A stretch of 64,000 nucleotides of DNA from CAYWVR01 sp964461715. GTDB lineage: Bacteria > Planctomycetota > Phycisphaerae > FEN-1346. The notes under the pieces are model-generated. The model was not told the DNA's origin. It saw only the letters and a program-made list of their open reading frames with translations, and made no database searches. Where the stretch lies: assembly GCA_964461715.1 (NCBI GenBank), contig CAYWVR010000015.1, forward strand, positions 1-64,000, read 5' to 3'. This document shows positions 8,525 through 17,254 of this stretch, piece by piece (the first letter of the stretch is position 1; each line of letters begins with the position of its first letter). Made by a program: the position numbers and the translations under genes.

Positions 8525-8812
8525 ATGCTCGCCAGGCAGCTACAAACCATCGCCCACGCCTTGGTCGTCATCGCGTTCCTGTTAGCCCTGATCGCGGGGG
8601 TCCTCTGGCTGCGGCCGGATATGCCCGAGTCGCGGGCCGAGGCCCGTTCGCTGGGCACACGCGAGGGCATCCCCGATTCCGGCCACCAGCGCCAGGCGAT
8701 GATCCAGGAGCTGCGGGCCCTGAACGAGCGGCTCGCTGCCATCGAGCAGGGTCTCAAGGACGGCGAGTACCAGGTCAAGATCGTCGAACCGAAGGCGCCT
8801 GAGAAGCGCTGA
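8525..8812 (+). CDS. Small single-pass membrane protein with coiled coil
   Basis: The 95-residue product has one membrane segment at about residues 10-29 and a helical, charged C-terminal half with heptad-like spacing (QELRALNERLAAIEQGL) that probably forms a coiled coil. No family was recognised. It starts the tight run of pilus genes, 12 bases before the GspH-like pseudopilin and behind a good AGGAGG site, so a structural or assembly role at the inner membrane is likely but unproven. Confidence 0.75.
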   Translation: MLARQLQTIAHALVVIAFLLALIAGVLWLRPDMPESRAEARSLGTREGIPDSGHQRQAMIQELRALNERLAAIEQGLKDGEYQVKIVEPKAPEKR

Positions 8813-8824
8813 ACCGAGGGTCCC

Positions 8825-9349
8825 ATGTTGACGGCTCGAACCCAGACCTGCCGCCTCGCCTTCACGCTGGTCGAAGTCATCATCGTCTGCCTCGTGCTGG
8901 CGATTGCGGCCGCGGTAGTGATCCCCATGATGGGCACCGCCGCCGAAAGCCAGGTCGTCAGTGCCGCGCGCGTCCTGACGGCCGACATTGAGGCTGCCCA
9001 TAGTCTGGCCCTGACGACGCAGCACCCGCACTCGGTGGTTTTCAGTCCAGATTTTTCGAAGTACAAGGTCGTCCGCGACTACGGGGGCGAAGCCTATTCG
9101 GCCGCCGTCGCCGTCAACCATCCCGTCCGCAAGGGCCACGCCTGGGAGTTGACCCTCGCGAACCAGAGCGGGATGAGCGGCGTGGCCGTTACGAACGTCA
9201 ACTTCGGCGGCGAGGGCTACGTCACCTTCGGGCCGCAGGGCGACCCCGAAAACGGCGGGTACATCGTCCTTGGGGCCTACGAGGTGGTCCGCCAGGTCAC
9301 CGTCGAGCCGCTGACGGGGGTGGTCACGGTCTCGGCGGTCGGCGGATAG
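8825..9349 (+). CDS. Minor pseudopilin, GspH-like
   Basis: A 174-residue prepilin-like protein with the FTLVEVIIVCLVLAIAAAVV segment at about residues 13-32, so it carries the class III signal and hydrophobic helix. The residue before the expected cut is alanine rather than the usual glycine. The remainder is beta-rich, as in GspH/FimT minor pseudopilins that sit at the fibre tip. It lies 12 bases after the small membrane protein and 30 before pilM. Alternative reading: a general type IV minor pilin. Confidence 0.82.
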   Translation: MLTARTQTCRLAFTLVEVIIVCLVLAIAAAVVIPMMGTAAESQVVSAARVLTADIEAAHSLALTTQHPHSVVFSPDFSKYKVVRDYGGEAYSAAVAVNHPVRKGHAWELTLANQSGMSGVAVTNVNFGGEGYVTFGPQGDPENGGYIVLGAYEVVRQVTVEPLTGVVTVSAVGG

Positions 9350-9379
9350 ACCGGTCGCACCGGCAAGGGGCAGGGGCGC

Positions 9380-10477
9380 ATGGCACGAACGCTTCCTATC
9401 GGACTGGATACCGGGACCACGACGGTCCGGATGATTCAGCTCGGGGGGGCGCCGCGCGACGTCCGGGCCGTTGAGGCTGCCAAGTTGGTCCTCGCCTCCG
9501 AGGTCCGCGCCGACGCCAAGGCCCGCGGCCGCGCTGCCGTTGAGGGCATTCGCCACCTCCTCCGCGACCACCATTTCCGCGGACGCGAGGTCGCCATGGC
9601 CCTCGGGCCGGAGGACGTGGCCGTTCGGCACATCCGGATGCCGAAGACACCGGATGAGGAGCTGCCGACGGCCGTGGCCTGGGAAGTGCAGAACAAGTTC
9701 CCCTTCGACACGGCCGGGGCCGTGACGCAATACCTGAAGGCCGGGCCGGTCCGCCAAGGCGCCGAGACGCTCGACGAGATCATCGTCTTCGCCGCCCCGC
9801 GCGAGACCGTCGACCGGCGGATCGAGTTGGCGACCGAGGCGGGGCTCGACCTCGTGAGCCTTGACGTAGAGCCGTGCGCCGTCTTCCGCAGCTTCGAGCG
9901 GTACCTGAGGCGACGGGAGGACGAGGACACCGTAACGGGCATCGTCGACATCGGCGCGGGGACGACGGTCGTGATTGCCCGCGGACGCGAGATCGTCTTC
10001 GTCAAGACGATCCCCGTGGGCGGGGCGATGTTCAACCGGGCCGTGGCCGAGAGCCTCGAACTGGTGTCCACGGAGGCCGAGGCTCTCCGACGCCGCCTGG
10101 CCCGACGCGGGCCGACCGTCGACCCGGCCGATCCGATCAGCCGGGCCGTCAGCGACGCCATCCGGCCGCCCATCGAGGACTTGGCCAGCGAGATCAACCT
10201 CTGCCTCCGCTACTACGGCGTGACGTTCCACGGCCCCGGGCCGAGAACCGTCCTGCTGACCGGCGGCGAGGCGCATCATCCGACCGTGGTCGCCATGCTC
10301 GGCGAACGGCTCGAAGCCGATGTCGACACGGGCGACCCGCTACGGGGGATCCGGTCCGACCAGGTCGGCCCGGTGCTGAACCGACGGGGGTGTGTCGGGG
10401 AATGGGCCACCGCGGTGGGCCTTGGCCTGAAGGGCTTCGCCCTGGCCGAGGCGCCGGCCAAGCCGTGCGCCGCGTGA
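9380..10477 (+). CDS. pilM: Type IV pilus assembly protein PilM
   Basis: PilM is an actin-like cytoplasmic ATP-binding protein that recruits the PilN/PilO membrane pair. The 365-residue product begins with the phosphate-1 loop GLDTGTTTVRM, has the second phosphate loop VDIGAGTTVV near residue 190, and LLTGGEA near 295, all as in the FtsA/MreB-like fold. It opens the pilM-N-O-P-Q order typical of the alignment subcomplex. Fusion of GspL-like functions is not evident. Confidence 0.9.
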   Translation: MARTLPIGLDTGTTTVRMIQLGGAPRDVRAVEAAKLVLASEVRADAKARGRAAVEGIRHLLRDHHFRGREVAMALGPEDVAVRHIRMPKTPDEELPTAVAWEVQNKFPFDTAGAVTQYLKAGPVRQGAETLDEIIVFAAPRETVDRRIELATEAGLDLVSLDVEPCAVFRSFERYLRRREDEDTVTGIVDIGAGTTVVIARGREIVFVKTIPVGGAMFNRAVAESLELVSTEAEALRRRLARRGPTVDPADPISRAVSDAIRPPIEDLASEINLCLRYYGVTFHGPGPRTVLLTGGEAHHPTVVAMLGERLEADVDTGDPLRGIRSDQVGPVLNRRGCVGEWATAVGLGLKGFALAEAPAKPCAA

Positions 10478-10498
10478 CCCGCTCCGGGGGACAATGGG

Positions 10499-11065
10499 GT
10501 GCGTGAGCTCGAATTTCTGCCGCAGGACTACGTCCGGGCACGTCTGTGCCGGCGCCTGACGTTCGTCCGCAGCTGGCTGCTGGTGGCCCTGGGGCTGGCG
10601 ATGGTCCTGCTGAGCCTCCAGATGGGCACGTGGGTCCGCCGGGCCCAGGCCGAGCTGGTCGCCCTGCGCAGCGCCGAGACCGCCGTCGAGCCCGACTGCG
10701 AGAAGGTTCGCATGCTCGAGGCCGAAGTCCGCAGGCATCGACAGCGGGCGGCGGCCCTGGCGTCGCTCAAACGCGAGACGAAGGCCGCCGTGGCCTTGGC
10801 CGCCGTGGCCGACGCCCTGCCGGTCGACGTCGTCCTGGACGAGCTGTGCCTGGTCCGCTCCGCCGAGGGAGGCGGCGTGGCCCTCCGGCTGGTCGGCACG
10901 GCCCCGACGGCGCTGGCCATCAGCCGGACCGTCGGGGGTTGTGAGGACGACGACCGCCTGGCGGGCGTGGCGCTGGTCGAAGCGCGCGGCGAGGGGCAGG
11001 GCGAGTTCGCCCGTCGCCGCTTCGTCATCGAGGCGCGTCTGGTGGCTGGGGAGGAGACGCCGTGA
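10499..11065 (+). CDS. pilN: PilN-like inner-membrane protein
   Basis: The 188-residue protein starts MRELEFLPQDY, close to the LLP motif with which PilN binds PilM, followed by one membrane helix at about residues 24-44, a coiled-coil stretch and a ferredoxin-like C-terminal region. The start is GTG at 10499. Position between pilM and the pilO-like gene, with a four-base overlap to the latter, supports the call. Sequence similarity alone is weak, as is normal for this family. Confidence 0.8.
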   Translation: MRELEFLPQDYVRARLCRRLTFVRSWLLVALGLAMVLLSLQMGTWVRRAQAELVALRSAETAVEPDCEKVRMLEAEVRRHRQRAAALASLKRETKAAVALAAVADALPVDVVLDELCLVRSAEGGGVALRLVGTAPTALAISRTVGGCEDDDRLAGVALVEARGEGQGEFARRRFVIEARLVAGEETP

Positions 11066-11649
11066 CGACGCCCGCCCCCATCCTACGCTCCTGCATCGAA
11101 CGGCACCAGGTCCTCATCCTGGCCCTCGGGGCCGTCATGGTCGCGAGCTTCGGCCTGTTCGTGATCTGGCCGAAGCAGCGGACGTTGCGGGTCCTGGAGT
11201 TGGCCGTGGAGCGGGAGCGCGAGATGGTCGGCGACAAGGTCTTCGCCAGCCAGGCCGGGCTTCTCGTGGCCGCTCACGTGCCGGTCCTGCGGCGGTTGGG
11301 CGACCGGCTCGAAGCGCGCCTGCCAGCCGAACCGGACCTGGCGGGGTTCCTCCAGGCCGCCGCCGAGCGGCTCGAGGACGAGCCTGTCCAGCACGAGTTG
11401 ACGCGTCTCGACGGGGAAGCCGATGGCGACGTGCCCGCGGTTCTGATGGCGCTGCGGCTCGTTGGACCGTTCGAGGCCGTGTACCGGTCGGTCTCGGCTG
11501 TCGAGCACCTCGACCGCCTGGCCCGCGTCCGGCGGCTGCGGATCACCGAGTCCGCCCCGGGCCGCGTGACGGCCGAGGCCGAGATTCTGGTCCACTATCT
11601 GCCGGACGCGGAGGGGCTGCCCGTCGCGGCAGGGGAGGCGACGCCATGA
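11062..11649 (+). CDS. pilO: PilO-like inner-membrane protein
   Basis: A 195-residue protein with a short cytoplasmic N-terminus, one membrane helix at about residues 18-36, then a helical region and a ferredoxin-like domain. This is the PilO/GspM architecture, which pairs with PilN in the periplasm. GTG start at 11062 overlaps the pilN stop (GTGA); its own stop overlaps the next ATG. Assignment rests on topology, length and gene order more than on motifs. Confidence 0.75.
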   Translation: MTTPAPILRSCIERHQVLILALGAVMVASFGLFVIWPKQRTLRVLELAVEREREMVGDKVFASQAGLLVAAHVPVLRRLGDRLEARLPAEPDLAGFLQAAAERLEDEPVQHELTRLDGEADGDVPAVLMALRLVGPFEAVYRSVSAVEHLDRLARVRRLRITESAPGRVTAEAEILVHYLPDAEGLPVAAGEATP

Positions 11650-12251
11650 GCGAGGCGCGCGTGCCCCGTGAACGGACGGGCCTCGAGGCGGCCTGGCTGC
11701 TGAGCTGGCTGGCGAGCCGGTCGCACGGATGGTGCAGCACTTTGCCCGGCCACTGGGTGAAGGTGGCCGTGACGGGGGCCCTGCTCTTGGGGGCGCTGGT
11801 GGCGTGGGGGGTGGCGCTGATCCAGCCGTGGGCTCGCCAGGGGACCGCGGGCATCGTGCCGCTGCCCCATCTGGAGATCGACCTGGGCCACGTGCCCTCG
11901 TCCTCGGCCGCCCTTGAAGCCCTTTGCCGCAAGCCGGTCGAGCCGGTGCGGGCGGGGCCGCTTCGGGACCCGTTCTCGGGGCCGTGCGCGACGACGGCGC
12001 CGTGTCCGTCGCCGTCTGCGCCGGAGAGGGCGCCGGCGGCGGAGGGCTCGCCGGAGGCGCTGCTCGAGGCGCTCAGGGCGTTTCGGCTGGAATTGACGCT
12101 CGTAGACCCCGAGGGCGCCCGCTGGGCTGTCATCGACGGCCGCAACTACCAAGTGGGCGACGCCATCGGGGGCATGGAGATCGTGGCGATCGAAGAGGGA
12201 AGAGTCAAGCTGCGCCAGGGGGCGACGACGTGTGTTCTGCGCATGGATTAA
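11646..12251 (+). CDS. PilP/GspC-like protein
   Basis: This 201-residue protein has one membrane segment at about residues 38-60 and a proline- and alanine-rich linker. Its C-terminal beta domain (about 140-201, with WAVIDGRNYQVGDAIGGMEIVAI) resembles the homology region of PilP/GspC that docks on the secretin. Unlike many PilP proteins it has no lipobox, so it looks more like GspC in anchoring. The start ATG at 11646 overlaps the pilO-like stop. It sits eight bases before the secretin gene. Confidence 0.7.
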   Translation: MSEARVPRERTGLEAAWLLSWLASRSHGWCSTLPGHWVKVAVTGALLLGALVAWGVALIQPWARQGTAGIVPLPHLEIDLGHVPSSSAALEALCRKPVEPVRAGPLRDPFSGPCATTAPCPSPSAPERAPAAEGSPEALLEALRAFRLELTLVDPEGARWAVIDGRNYQVGDAIGGMEIVAIEEGRVKLRQGATTCVLRMD

Positions 12252-12259
12252 GGGAGCGA

Positions 12260-14272
12260 ATGATGGGCACGTTGCGACATGATACAGGGCGCCGGGTTCG
12301 CGTGGGGATCTTGGCCGTCCTCATGGCGCTGGGGCCGGGGGTCGGGACCGTCCGGGCCGCCGAAGTGCCCGACCTGTTTGCCAACGCCCCCGTCGATGAG
12401 AACGAGGACGGCCGCGGCAGTGGCGACGAGGTCGTGCCCGTCTCCATCGAGCAGAAAAACGGCGGCTTGGAGCTCCACGCCAAGAACGAGGACATCACCA
12501 ACGTCCTCGAGCTCCTCGGACGCCTCTACGAGGTCAACGTCGTCGTCGGCCAGAACGTCAAGGGCAAGGTCACGGCCGACTTCTACGGCGTCACCCTCGA
12601 GGAGGCCCTCGACGCCATCGCCCGGGCCAACCAGCTCCGCTGGGCCCGCGAGGGCAACTTCATCTACATGCACACCCCGGACGAGATGGACGCCATCCAG
12701 AAAGACCTTACGCGCCTCGAAACCCAGGTCTACCACCTCAACTACCTGACGAGCGACGAGGCCCTCAAAGTCATTGAGCCGGTCCTTTCGGACAAGGCCA
12801 CCACGGCCGCCACCACGGCCTCCGCGGTGGGCATCCCGTCCGGGGCCGAGGACGTGGGCGGCAACAGTCTGGGCCTGAATGACGCGATCATCGTCTGCGA
12901 CTTCCCGGAGAGCTTGGAGCGCGTCACGGACATCATCAAGCGGATGGACCGCCGCCCCCGCATGGTCCTCGTCGAGGCCACCATCCTCCAGACCACACTC
13001 GACGACGAGACGAGCCTGGGCATCAACTTCAACACTCTTGCGGGGGTCGACTTCCGCGACCTCGCCGCCGCCTCCAGTCCCGTCAGCGACCCGGACGTTG
13101 TTATGGGCAACGCCGCGGCGGCCGGGGCCGCCCAGGAGGCCCCCTGGGGCCAGGTCTGGACCGAGGGCTTCGCCACCCCGGGCACGGGCCTCAACATCGG
13201 CGTCATCACCAACAACATCAGCTTCTTCATCAACGCCCTCGAGGCCGTCACCGACACCAACATCCTCTCCAACCCCAAGATCCTCGCACTGAACAAGCAA
13301 CGGGCCGAGGTCATCGTCGGCCAGAAGCTCGGTTACGTCACCACCGAGGTCACCGAGACCACCGCCATTCAGACGGTCGAGTTCCTCGACGTCGGCACCC
13401 AGCTCGTGTTCCGCCCGTTCATCTCCGACGACGGCTACGTGCGCATGGAGGTCCACCCGGAGGTCTCGAGCGGCCTCGTGCGGACGGTCGGCGACCTGGC
13501 CCTGCCGGAGGAGACCACGACCGAGATCACCTGCAACGTCATGGTCCGCGACGGCGAGACGATCGTCATCGGCGGCCTTTTCGACGAGGACGTCAGCATC
13601 GGCCGCAGCCAGGTGCCCGGCCTGGCGAACATCCCCGGCCTCGGGTGGCTCTTCCGCTCCAAGGACGACAGCACCGTCCGTCGCGAGATCATCATCCTCC
13701 TGACGCCCCACATCATCGACGAGGAGAAGGCCTACGAGCTCGGCGACCAGCTCCGCGACGACATCGAGCGGAGGTGCATGGGCCTGCGCGAGGGGTTCCA
13801 CTGCTTCTCGCGCGAGACCCTGACCGTGGACCGGATGAAGCAAGCCGACCGCCACTGGCGACGCTACGAGGAGACCGGCGACCCGCAGGCCCTCGACGAC
13901 GCCCTGTGGCACAACCGGCTCGCCCTCTACATGTCCCCGAACAGCCTGCAGGCCCTCCGTCTGAAGGATCGTATCCTCACCGAGAAGCGCGGGCGGCCGA
14001 TGCGGCCGAAGACGTGGACCATCTGGGACTCGATCGGCGAAGCCATGAAACCGTGGGATCGGACGCGCGGCCTGGTGCCGAAGCCGGAGGTCGAGGTCGT
14101 CCCGCCGTCGCCGGAGCTGATGCCCGGCCAGATCCTGCCGCCGCCGCCTCCGAGTCCCGTCGAGATCGTGCCGATCCCGGAAGCCGGCGCCGAGGAGCCC
14201 CCCGAGCCCGAACCCCCGGAGCCCGCCGGCGAGGCCGTTGAGACGAAGGAGGCCCACGATGAAGACCGCTAA
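12260..14272 (+). CDS. Secretin, PilQ/GspD family
   Basis: Secretins form the outer-membrane channel for pili or secreted proteins. The 670-residue product has a signal peptide cut near residue 33, an N0/STN-like domain (about 65-140), an N1-type domain (LETQVYHLNYLTSDEA near 155), and the C-terminal secretin core. The core ends in VMVRDGETIVIGGLF and the VPGLANIPGLGWLF segment near 450. A 190-residue extension follows and ends in a proline-glutamate-rich tail. Two adjacent ATGs (12260, 12263) are possible; the second has better ribosome-site spacing. The 3' end overlaps the TPR lipoprotein gene by 14 bases. Confidence 0.9.
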   Translation: MMGTLRHDTGRRVRVGILAVLMALGPGVGTVRAAEVPDLFANAPVDENEDGRGSGDEVVPVSIEQKNGGLELHAKNEDITNVLELLGRLYEVNVVVGQNVKGKVTADFYGVTLEEALDAIARANQLRWAREGNFIYMHTPDEMDAIQKDLTRLETQVYHLNYLTSDEALKVIEPVLSDKATTAATTASAVGIPSGAEDVGGNSLGLNDAIIVCDFPESLERVTDIIKRMDRRPRMVLVEATILQTTLDDETSLGINFNTLAGVDFRDLAAASSPVSDPDVVMGNAAAAGAAQEAPWGQVWTEGFATPGTGLNIGVITNNISFFINALEAVTDTNILSNPKILALNKQRAEVIVGQKLGYVTTEVTETTAIQTVEFLDVGTQLVFRPFISDDGYVRMEVHPEVSSGLVRTVGDLALPEETTTEITCNVMVRDGETIVIGGLFDEDVSIGRSQVPGLANIPGLGWLFRSKDDSTVRREIIILLTPHIIDEEKAYELGDQLRDDIERRCMGLREGFHCFSRETLTVDRMKQADRHWRRYEETGDPQALDDALWHNRLALYMSPNSLQALRLKDRILTEKRGRPMRPKTWTIWDSIGEAMKPWDRTRGLVPKPEVEVVPPSPELMPGQILPPPPPSPVEIVPIPEAGAEEPPEPEPPEPAGEAVETKEAHDEDR

Positions 14273-15389
14273 ACGCATCCTGTGGCCGGCCGTCATCGCC
14301 GCCGTCATCCTTGCCGGGTGCAAGGGCCCGACGCACGTCGAACGCAAGCGGACCGAGGCCCGCGAACGGTGGGAGGCGTCGCGGACCGAGATGTCCCTTC
14401 GCCTGGCCCGCGGCTGCGACCAGCGCGGCGAGGTGGGCCGCGCGCGCCAGCACGTCGAGGAGGCCATCGGCCGCGGTCTGAAGCACCCGGCCCTGTTCGC
14501 GATGGCGGCCCGGCTGGCGGCCGAGAACGGCGAGACCGCCCGGGCCCGCGAGTACGCCCTGGCGGCCCTGGACCTGGCGCCGGAGTCGGCAGAGGCCCAC
14601 TACGTCGCCGGCACGCTCGATCAGGGCGCCGGCCGCATCGACGTAGCCGTCGAGCACTTTGCCGAGGCCGCTCGCCTCGACCCGACACGCCCGACCTACG
14701 TCCTGGCGGAGGCCGAGATGCTGATCGCGGACGACCGGCCGGAGGAGGCCCTCCGCCGCCTCGACGACGCCCGCGTCGCCATGCCCGACCAGGCCGCCCT
14801 CCACGCCGCCCTCGGCGACGTGTTGACGAAGCTGGGGCGGCACGAAGAGGCGGCGGTCTCGTACCAGGTGGCCCTGCGTCTGGACCCGAGCCGCGAGGCC
14901 CTGGCCGGGCACCTTGCCTCGGCTCTCTATTTCGCGGGCCGGTGGGAGGAAGCCGAGACGAAGCTCGCCGCCCTGGCCGCCTCCGAGCCCGAGTTTGCCC
15001 GCACCTGGGCACGCACGATGCGGGCCGAATGTCTGCTGGCCCTCGGGCGGGCGGGGGAGGCGCGGCACGTGGCCCGCGAGATGCGAAAGACGGATCCGGA
15101 GTCGGTCGAGGCCCGCCTCATTCAGGCCAAGGCGGCCATCGTCGAGAAGGATGTCGAGGCGGCCCTGGCGCCCCTGGAGGACGCCCTTCGCCTCGGCCCC
15201 GACCGGCCCGAGACCCACGCCCTCCTGGGCTACGTTCTGCTGGCCCGCGGTCGCCCGGCCGAGGCCATCCCGCACCTGAAACGGGCCCTGGATGACCCTT
15301 ACCTGGAGGGACGCGAGATGGTCGAGGCCCTGCTGGAGCGGGCCGCGGCCCCGGTGTACGGACCGGAGACGGAGACCGAGTCGACGTGA
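14259..15389 (+). CDS. TPR-repeat lipoprotein
   Basis: The 376-residue protein begins with a lipoprotein signal (AVILAGC, lipidated cysteine near residue 21) followed by about nine tetratricopeptide-like repeats that cover nearly the whole mature protein. In position and type it resembles PilF/PilW pilotins, which help secretin multimers assemble in the outer membrane, although it is longer than those. AAGGAGG precedes the ATG at 14259, inside the secretin gene's end. It overlaps the histidine kinase start by four bases. Confidence 0.82.
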   Translation: MKTAKRILWPAVIAAVILAGCKGPTHVERKRTEARERWEASRTEMSLRLARGCDQRGEVGRARQHVEEAIGRGLKHPALFAMAARLAAENGETARAREYALAALDLAPESAEAHYVAGTLDQGAGRIDVAVEHFAEAARLDPTRPTYVLAEAEMLIADDRPEEALRRLDDARVAMPDQAALHAALGDVLTKLGRHEEAAVSYQVALRLDPSREALAGHLASALYFAGRWEEAETKLAALAASEPEFARTWARTMRAECLLALGRAGEARHVAREMRKTDPESVEARLIQAKAAIVEKDVEAALAPLEDALRLGPDRPETHALLGYVLLARGRPAEAIPHLKRALDDPYLEGREMVEALLERAAAPVYGPETETEST

Positions 15390-16831
15390 TCGAACTGAGG
15401 CGCGCCATCATCGTGGTTCTGCTGTTTCTCGGCGTGGGGGCCGGTCTGTACCTGCTCCTCGACCCGATCCAGGAGTCGGAGCAGCCGCCCCTGGTCAAGA
15501 CCATGGTCCTGGCCTGCGGGTTGACGTTGTGCGTGCTGGGCATCATCGGGGGCATCCTGCTCGCGCGCCTCCAGCGGGAGCGGATCGAGGCCGTCGCCAC
15601 GCATCTGGAGGGCATGGTCACGCGCGGGCGCATCGGCCTCGTGATCAACGAAGGCCAGGCCGACGCCCTCGGACGCCTCGGCCTCGCCGTCAACCGCTAC
15701 CTCCGCTTCGTCAAGGAGGAGATCGAACAGTCCCACATGGCCGCCAAGGAGCACCAGATCATGACCAAGGTGCTCGAGGCCGAGAAGCGCCACGTCGAGG
15801 CGGTCATCCACGCCATCAGCGACGGCGTCATCGTCACCGACGCCTTCGGCGACCTGGTGCTGGCGAACGAGGCGGCCGAGGAGACCTTCGGGTTCCGTTT
15901 CGACGCGACCGCCCGCCGCCCGGTGGAGGAGGCCATCGAGGACGCCGAGTTTCTGGCCCTCCTGAAGGAGATGCGCGAGACGGGTCTTCATCTGCCCCAC
16001 CGCACCGCCGAGTGGTCCCGCCGCGTCGGCGACGACGTGCGCACGTACCGCGTTATCCTGAACACCGTCGTCGAGGGCAGCAAGCGGGAGCGGATCAGCG
16101 GCGTCGTGGCCGTCTTGCACGACGTGACGAAGGAGAAGGAGATCGCCCGCATGAAGAGCGATTTCGTCTCCAACGTCAGCCACGAGCTCAAGGCCCCGCT
16201 CGCCTCCATCAAGGCCTACGTCGAGATGCTCCTCGACGGCGAGGTCGACGACGAGGCTGACGCCCGCGAGTTCCTCACCGTCATCGCCGGCGAGACCGAG
16301 CGGCTCAATCGCCTGATCGAGAACATCCTGCGGCTGTCGCGCCTCGAATCGGGCCTTATTCCCATCAACAAGGCCGACGTGGCCGTCACCGAGATTCTGC
16401 GCGAGGTGGTCGACGTCATCGCTCCCCAGGCCGCCAAGAAGGGCCTCGCGCTCGACGCCGATTTGGCCCCCGTCTTCTTCCGCGTCCACGGCGACCGCGA
16501 CATGCTGAGCCAGGCGATTCTGAACGTCGCCTCCAACGCCGTCAAGTACACGGCCGAGGGGGGCTCCGTGCACATCGCCACGTTCCTGGACGACGGCGCC
16601 GTCGTCGTCGAGGTGGTCGATTCCGGCTACGGCATCCCGCCCGAGGAGATCGGGAAAATCTTCGAGAAGTTCTACCGCACGCGTTTGAGCGGCAAGGCCG
16701 CCCCCGGCACGGGGCTCGGCCTCCCCCTGGTCAAACACATCGTCGAGACGGTCCACGCCGGGCGCGTCGAGGTCGAGAGCCACGTGGGGCAGGGCACCAC
16801 CTTCCGCCTCCACCTGCCGGCCGTCACCTGA
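15386..16831 (+). CDS. Membrane-bound sensor histidine kinase
   Basis: A 481-residue kinase with two membrane helices (about 7-25 and 40-60) flanking only a short loop, then a HAMP-like linker and a PAS-like region (about 135-250). A HisKA domain with phospho-acceptor His266 in VSHELKAP and a complete HATPase domain (N box NVASNAVKY, DSGYGIP, GTGLGLPLV) follow. The small extracytoplasmic loop suggests sensing within the membrane or through PAS. The GTG start at 15386 overlaps the TPR gene. The receiver protein next door is the obvious partner. Confidence 0.92.
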   Translation: MIELRRAIIVVLLFLGVGAGLYLLLDPIQESEQPPLVKTMVLACGLTLCVLGIIGGILLARLQRERIEAVATHLEGMVTRGRIGLVINEGQADALGRLGLAVNRYLRFVKEEIEQSHMAAKEHQIMTKVLEAEKRHVEAVIHAISDGVIVTDAFGDLVLANEAAEETFGFRFDATARRPVEEAIEDAEFLALLKEMRETGLHLPHRTAEWSRRVGDDVRTYRVILNTVVEGSKRERISGVVAVLHDVTKEKEIARMKSDFVSNVSHELKAPLASIKAYVEMLLDGEVDDEADAREFLTVIAGETERLNRLIENILRLSRLESGLIPINKADVAVTEILREVVDVIAPQAAKKGLALDADLAPVFFRVHGDRDMLSQAILNVASNAVKYTAEGGSVHIATFLDDGAVVVEVVDSGYGIPPEEIGKIFEKFYRTRLSGKAAPGTGLGLPLVKHIVETVHAGRVEVESHVGQGTTFRLHLPAVT

Positions 16832-16864
16832 ACCGTCCGATCCCCGGGGGGCGGAGCATTGGAT

Positions 16865-17239
16865 ATGTCCAGAATACTTGTAGCGGACGACGAGGCCCCC
16901 ATCGCCAACGTCGTCGCGCGCAAACTCTCCGGCGCCGGCTTCGACGTCGTCGTCGCCATGGACGGCGCCGAGGCCCTCGACCGGGCCCTCGAACACCCGC
17001 CCGACCTCCTGGTCACGGACCTCCAGATGCCGGGCCTCTCGGGCCTCGAGCTCTGCGCCCGGCTGGCCGAGGAGATCGAGGGCGGGGTGCCGGCGATCCT
17101 CCTGACGGCCAAGGGCTTCGAGCTCGGGCCGGACACGACCCGCGATCTGCCCGTCCGCCGCATCATGACCAAGCCCTTCAGCCCGCGCGAGCTTCTGGCG
17201 GCGGTGCGCGAGGAGCTGGCCACCGGTGCGTCCTCGTAG
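16865..17239 (+). CDS. Single-domain response regulator
   Basis: The 124-residue CheY-like receiver has the acidic pair ADDE, the phospho-acceptor aspartate in VTDLQMPG (about residue 51), the conserved threonine in LLTAKG and the lysine in MTKPF. There is no output domain, so signalling must be by protein contact. A TTG at 16859 would add two residues, but ATG at 16865 has the better GGAG spacing. It lies between the kinase and the HD-GYP gene. Confidence 0.93.
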   Translation: MSRILVADDEAPIANVVARKLSGAGFDVVVAMDGAEALDRALEHPPDLLVTDLQMPGLSGLELCARLAEEIEGGVPAILLTAKGFELGPDTTRDLPVRRIMTKPFSPRELLAAVREELATGASS

Positions 17240-17254
17240 CCGCAAGGAGACCCC

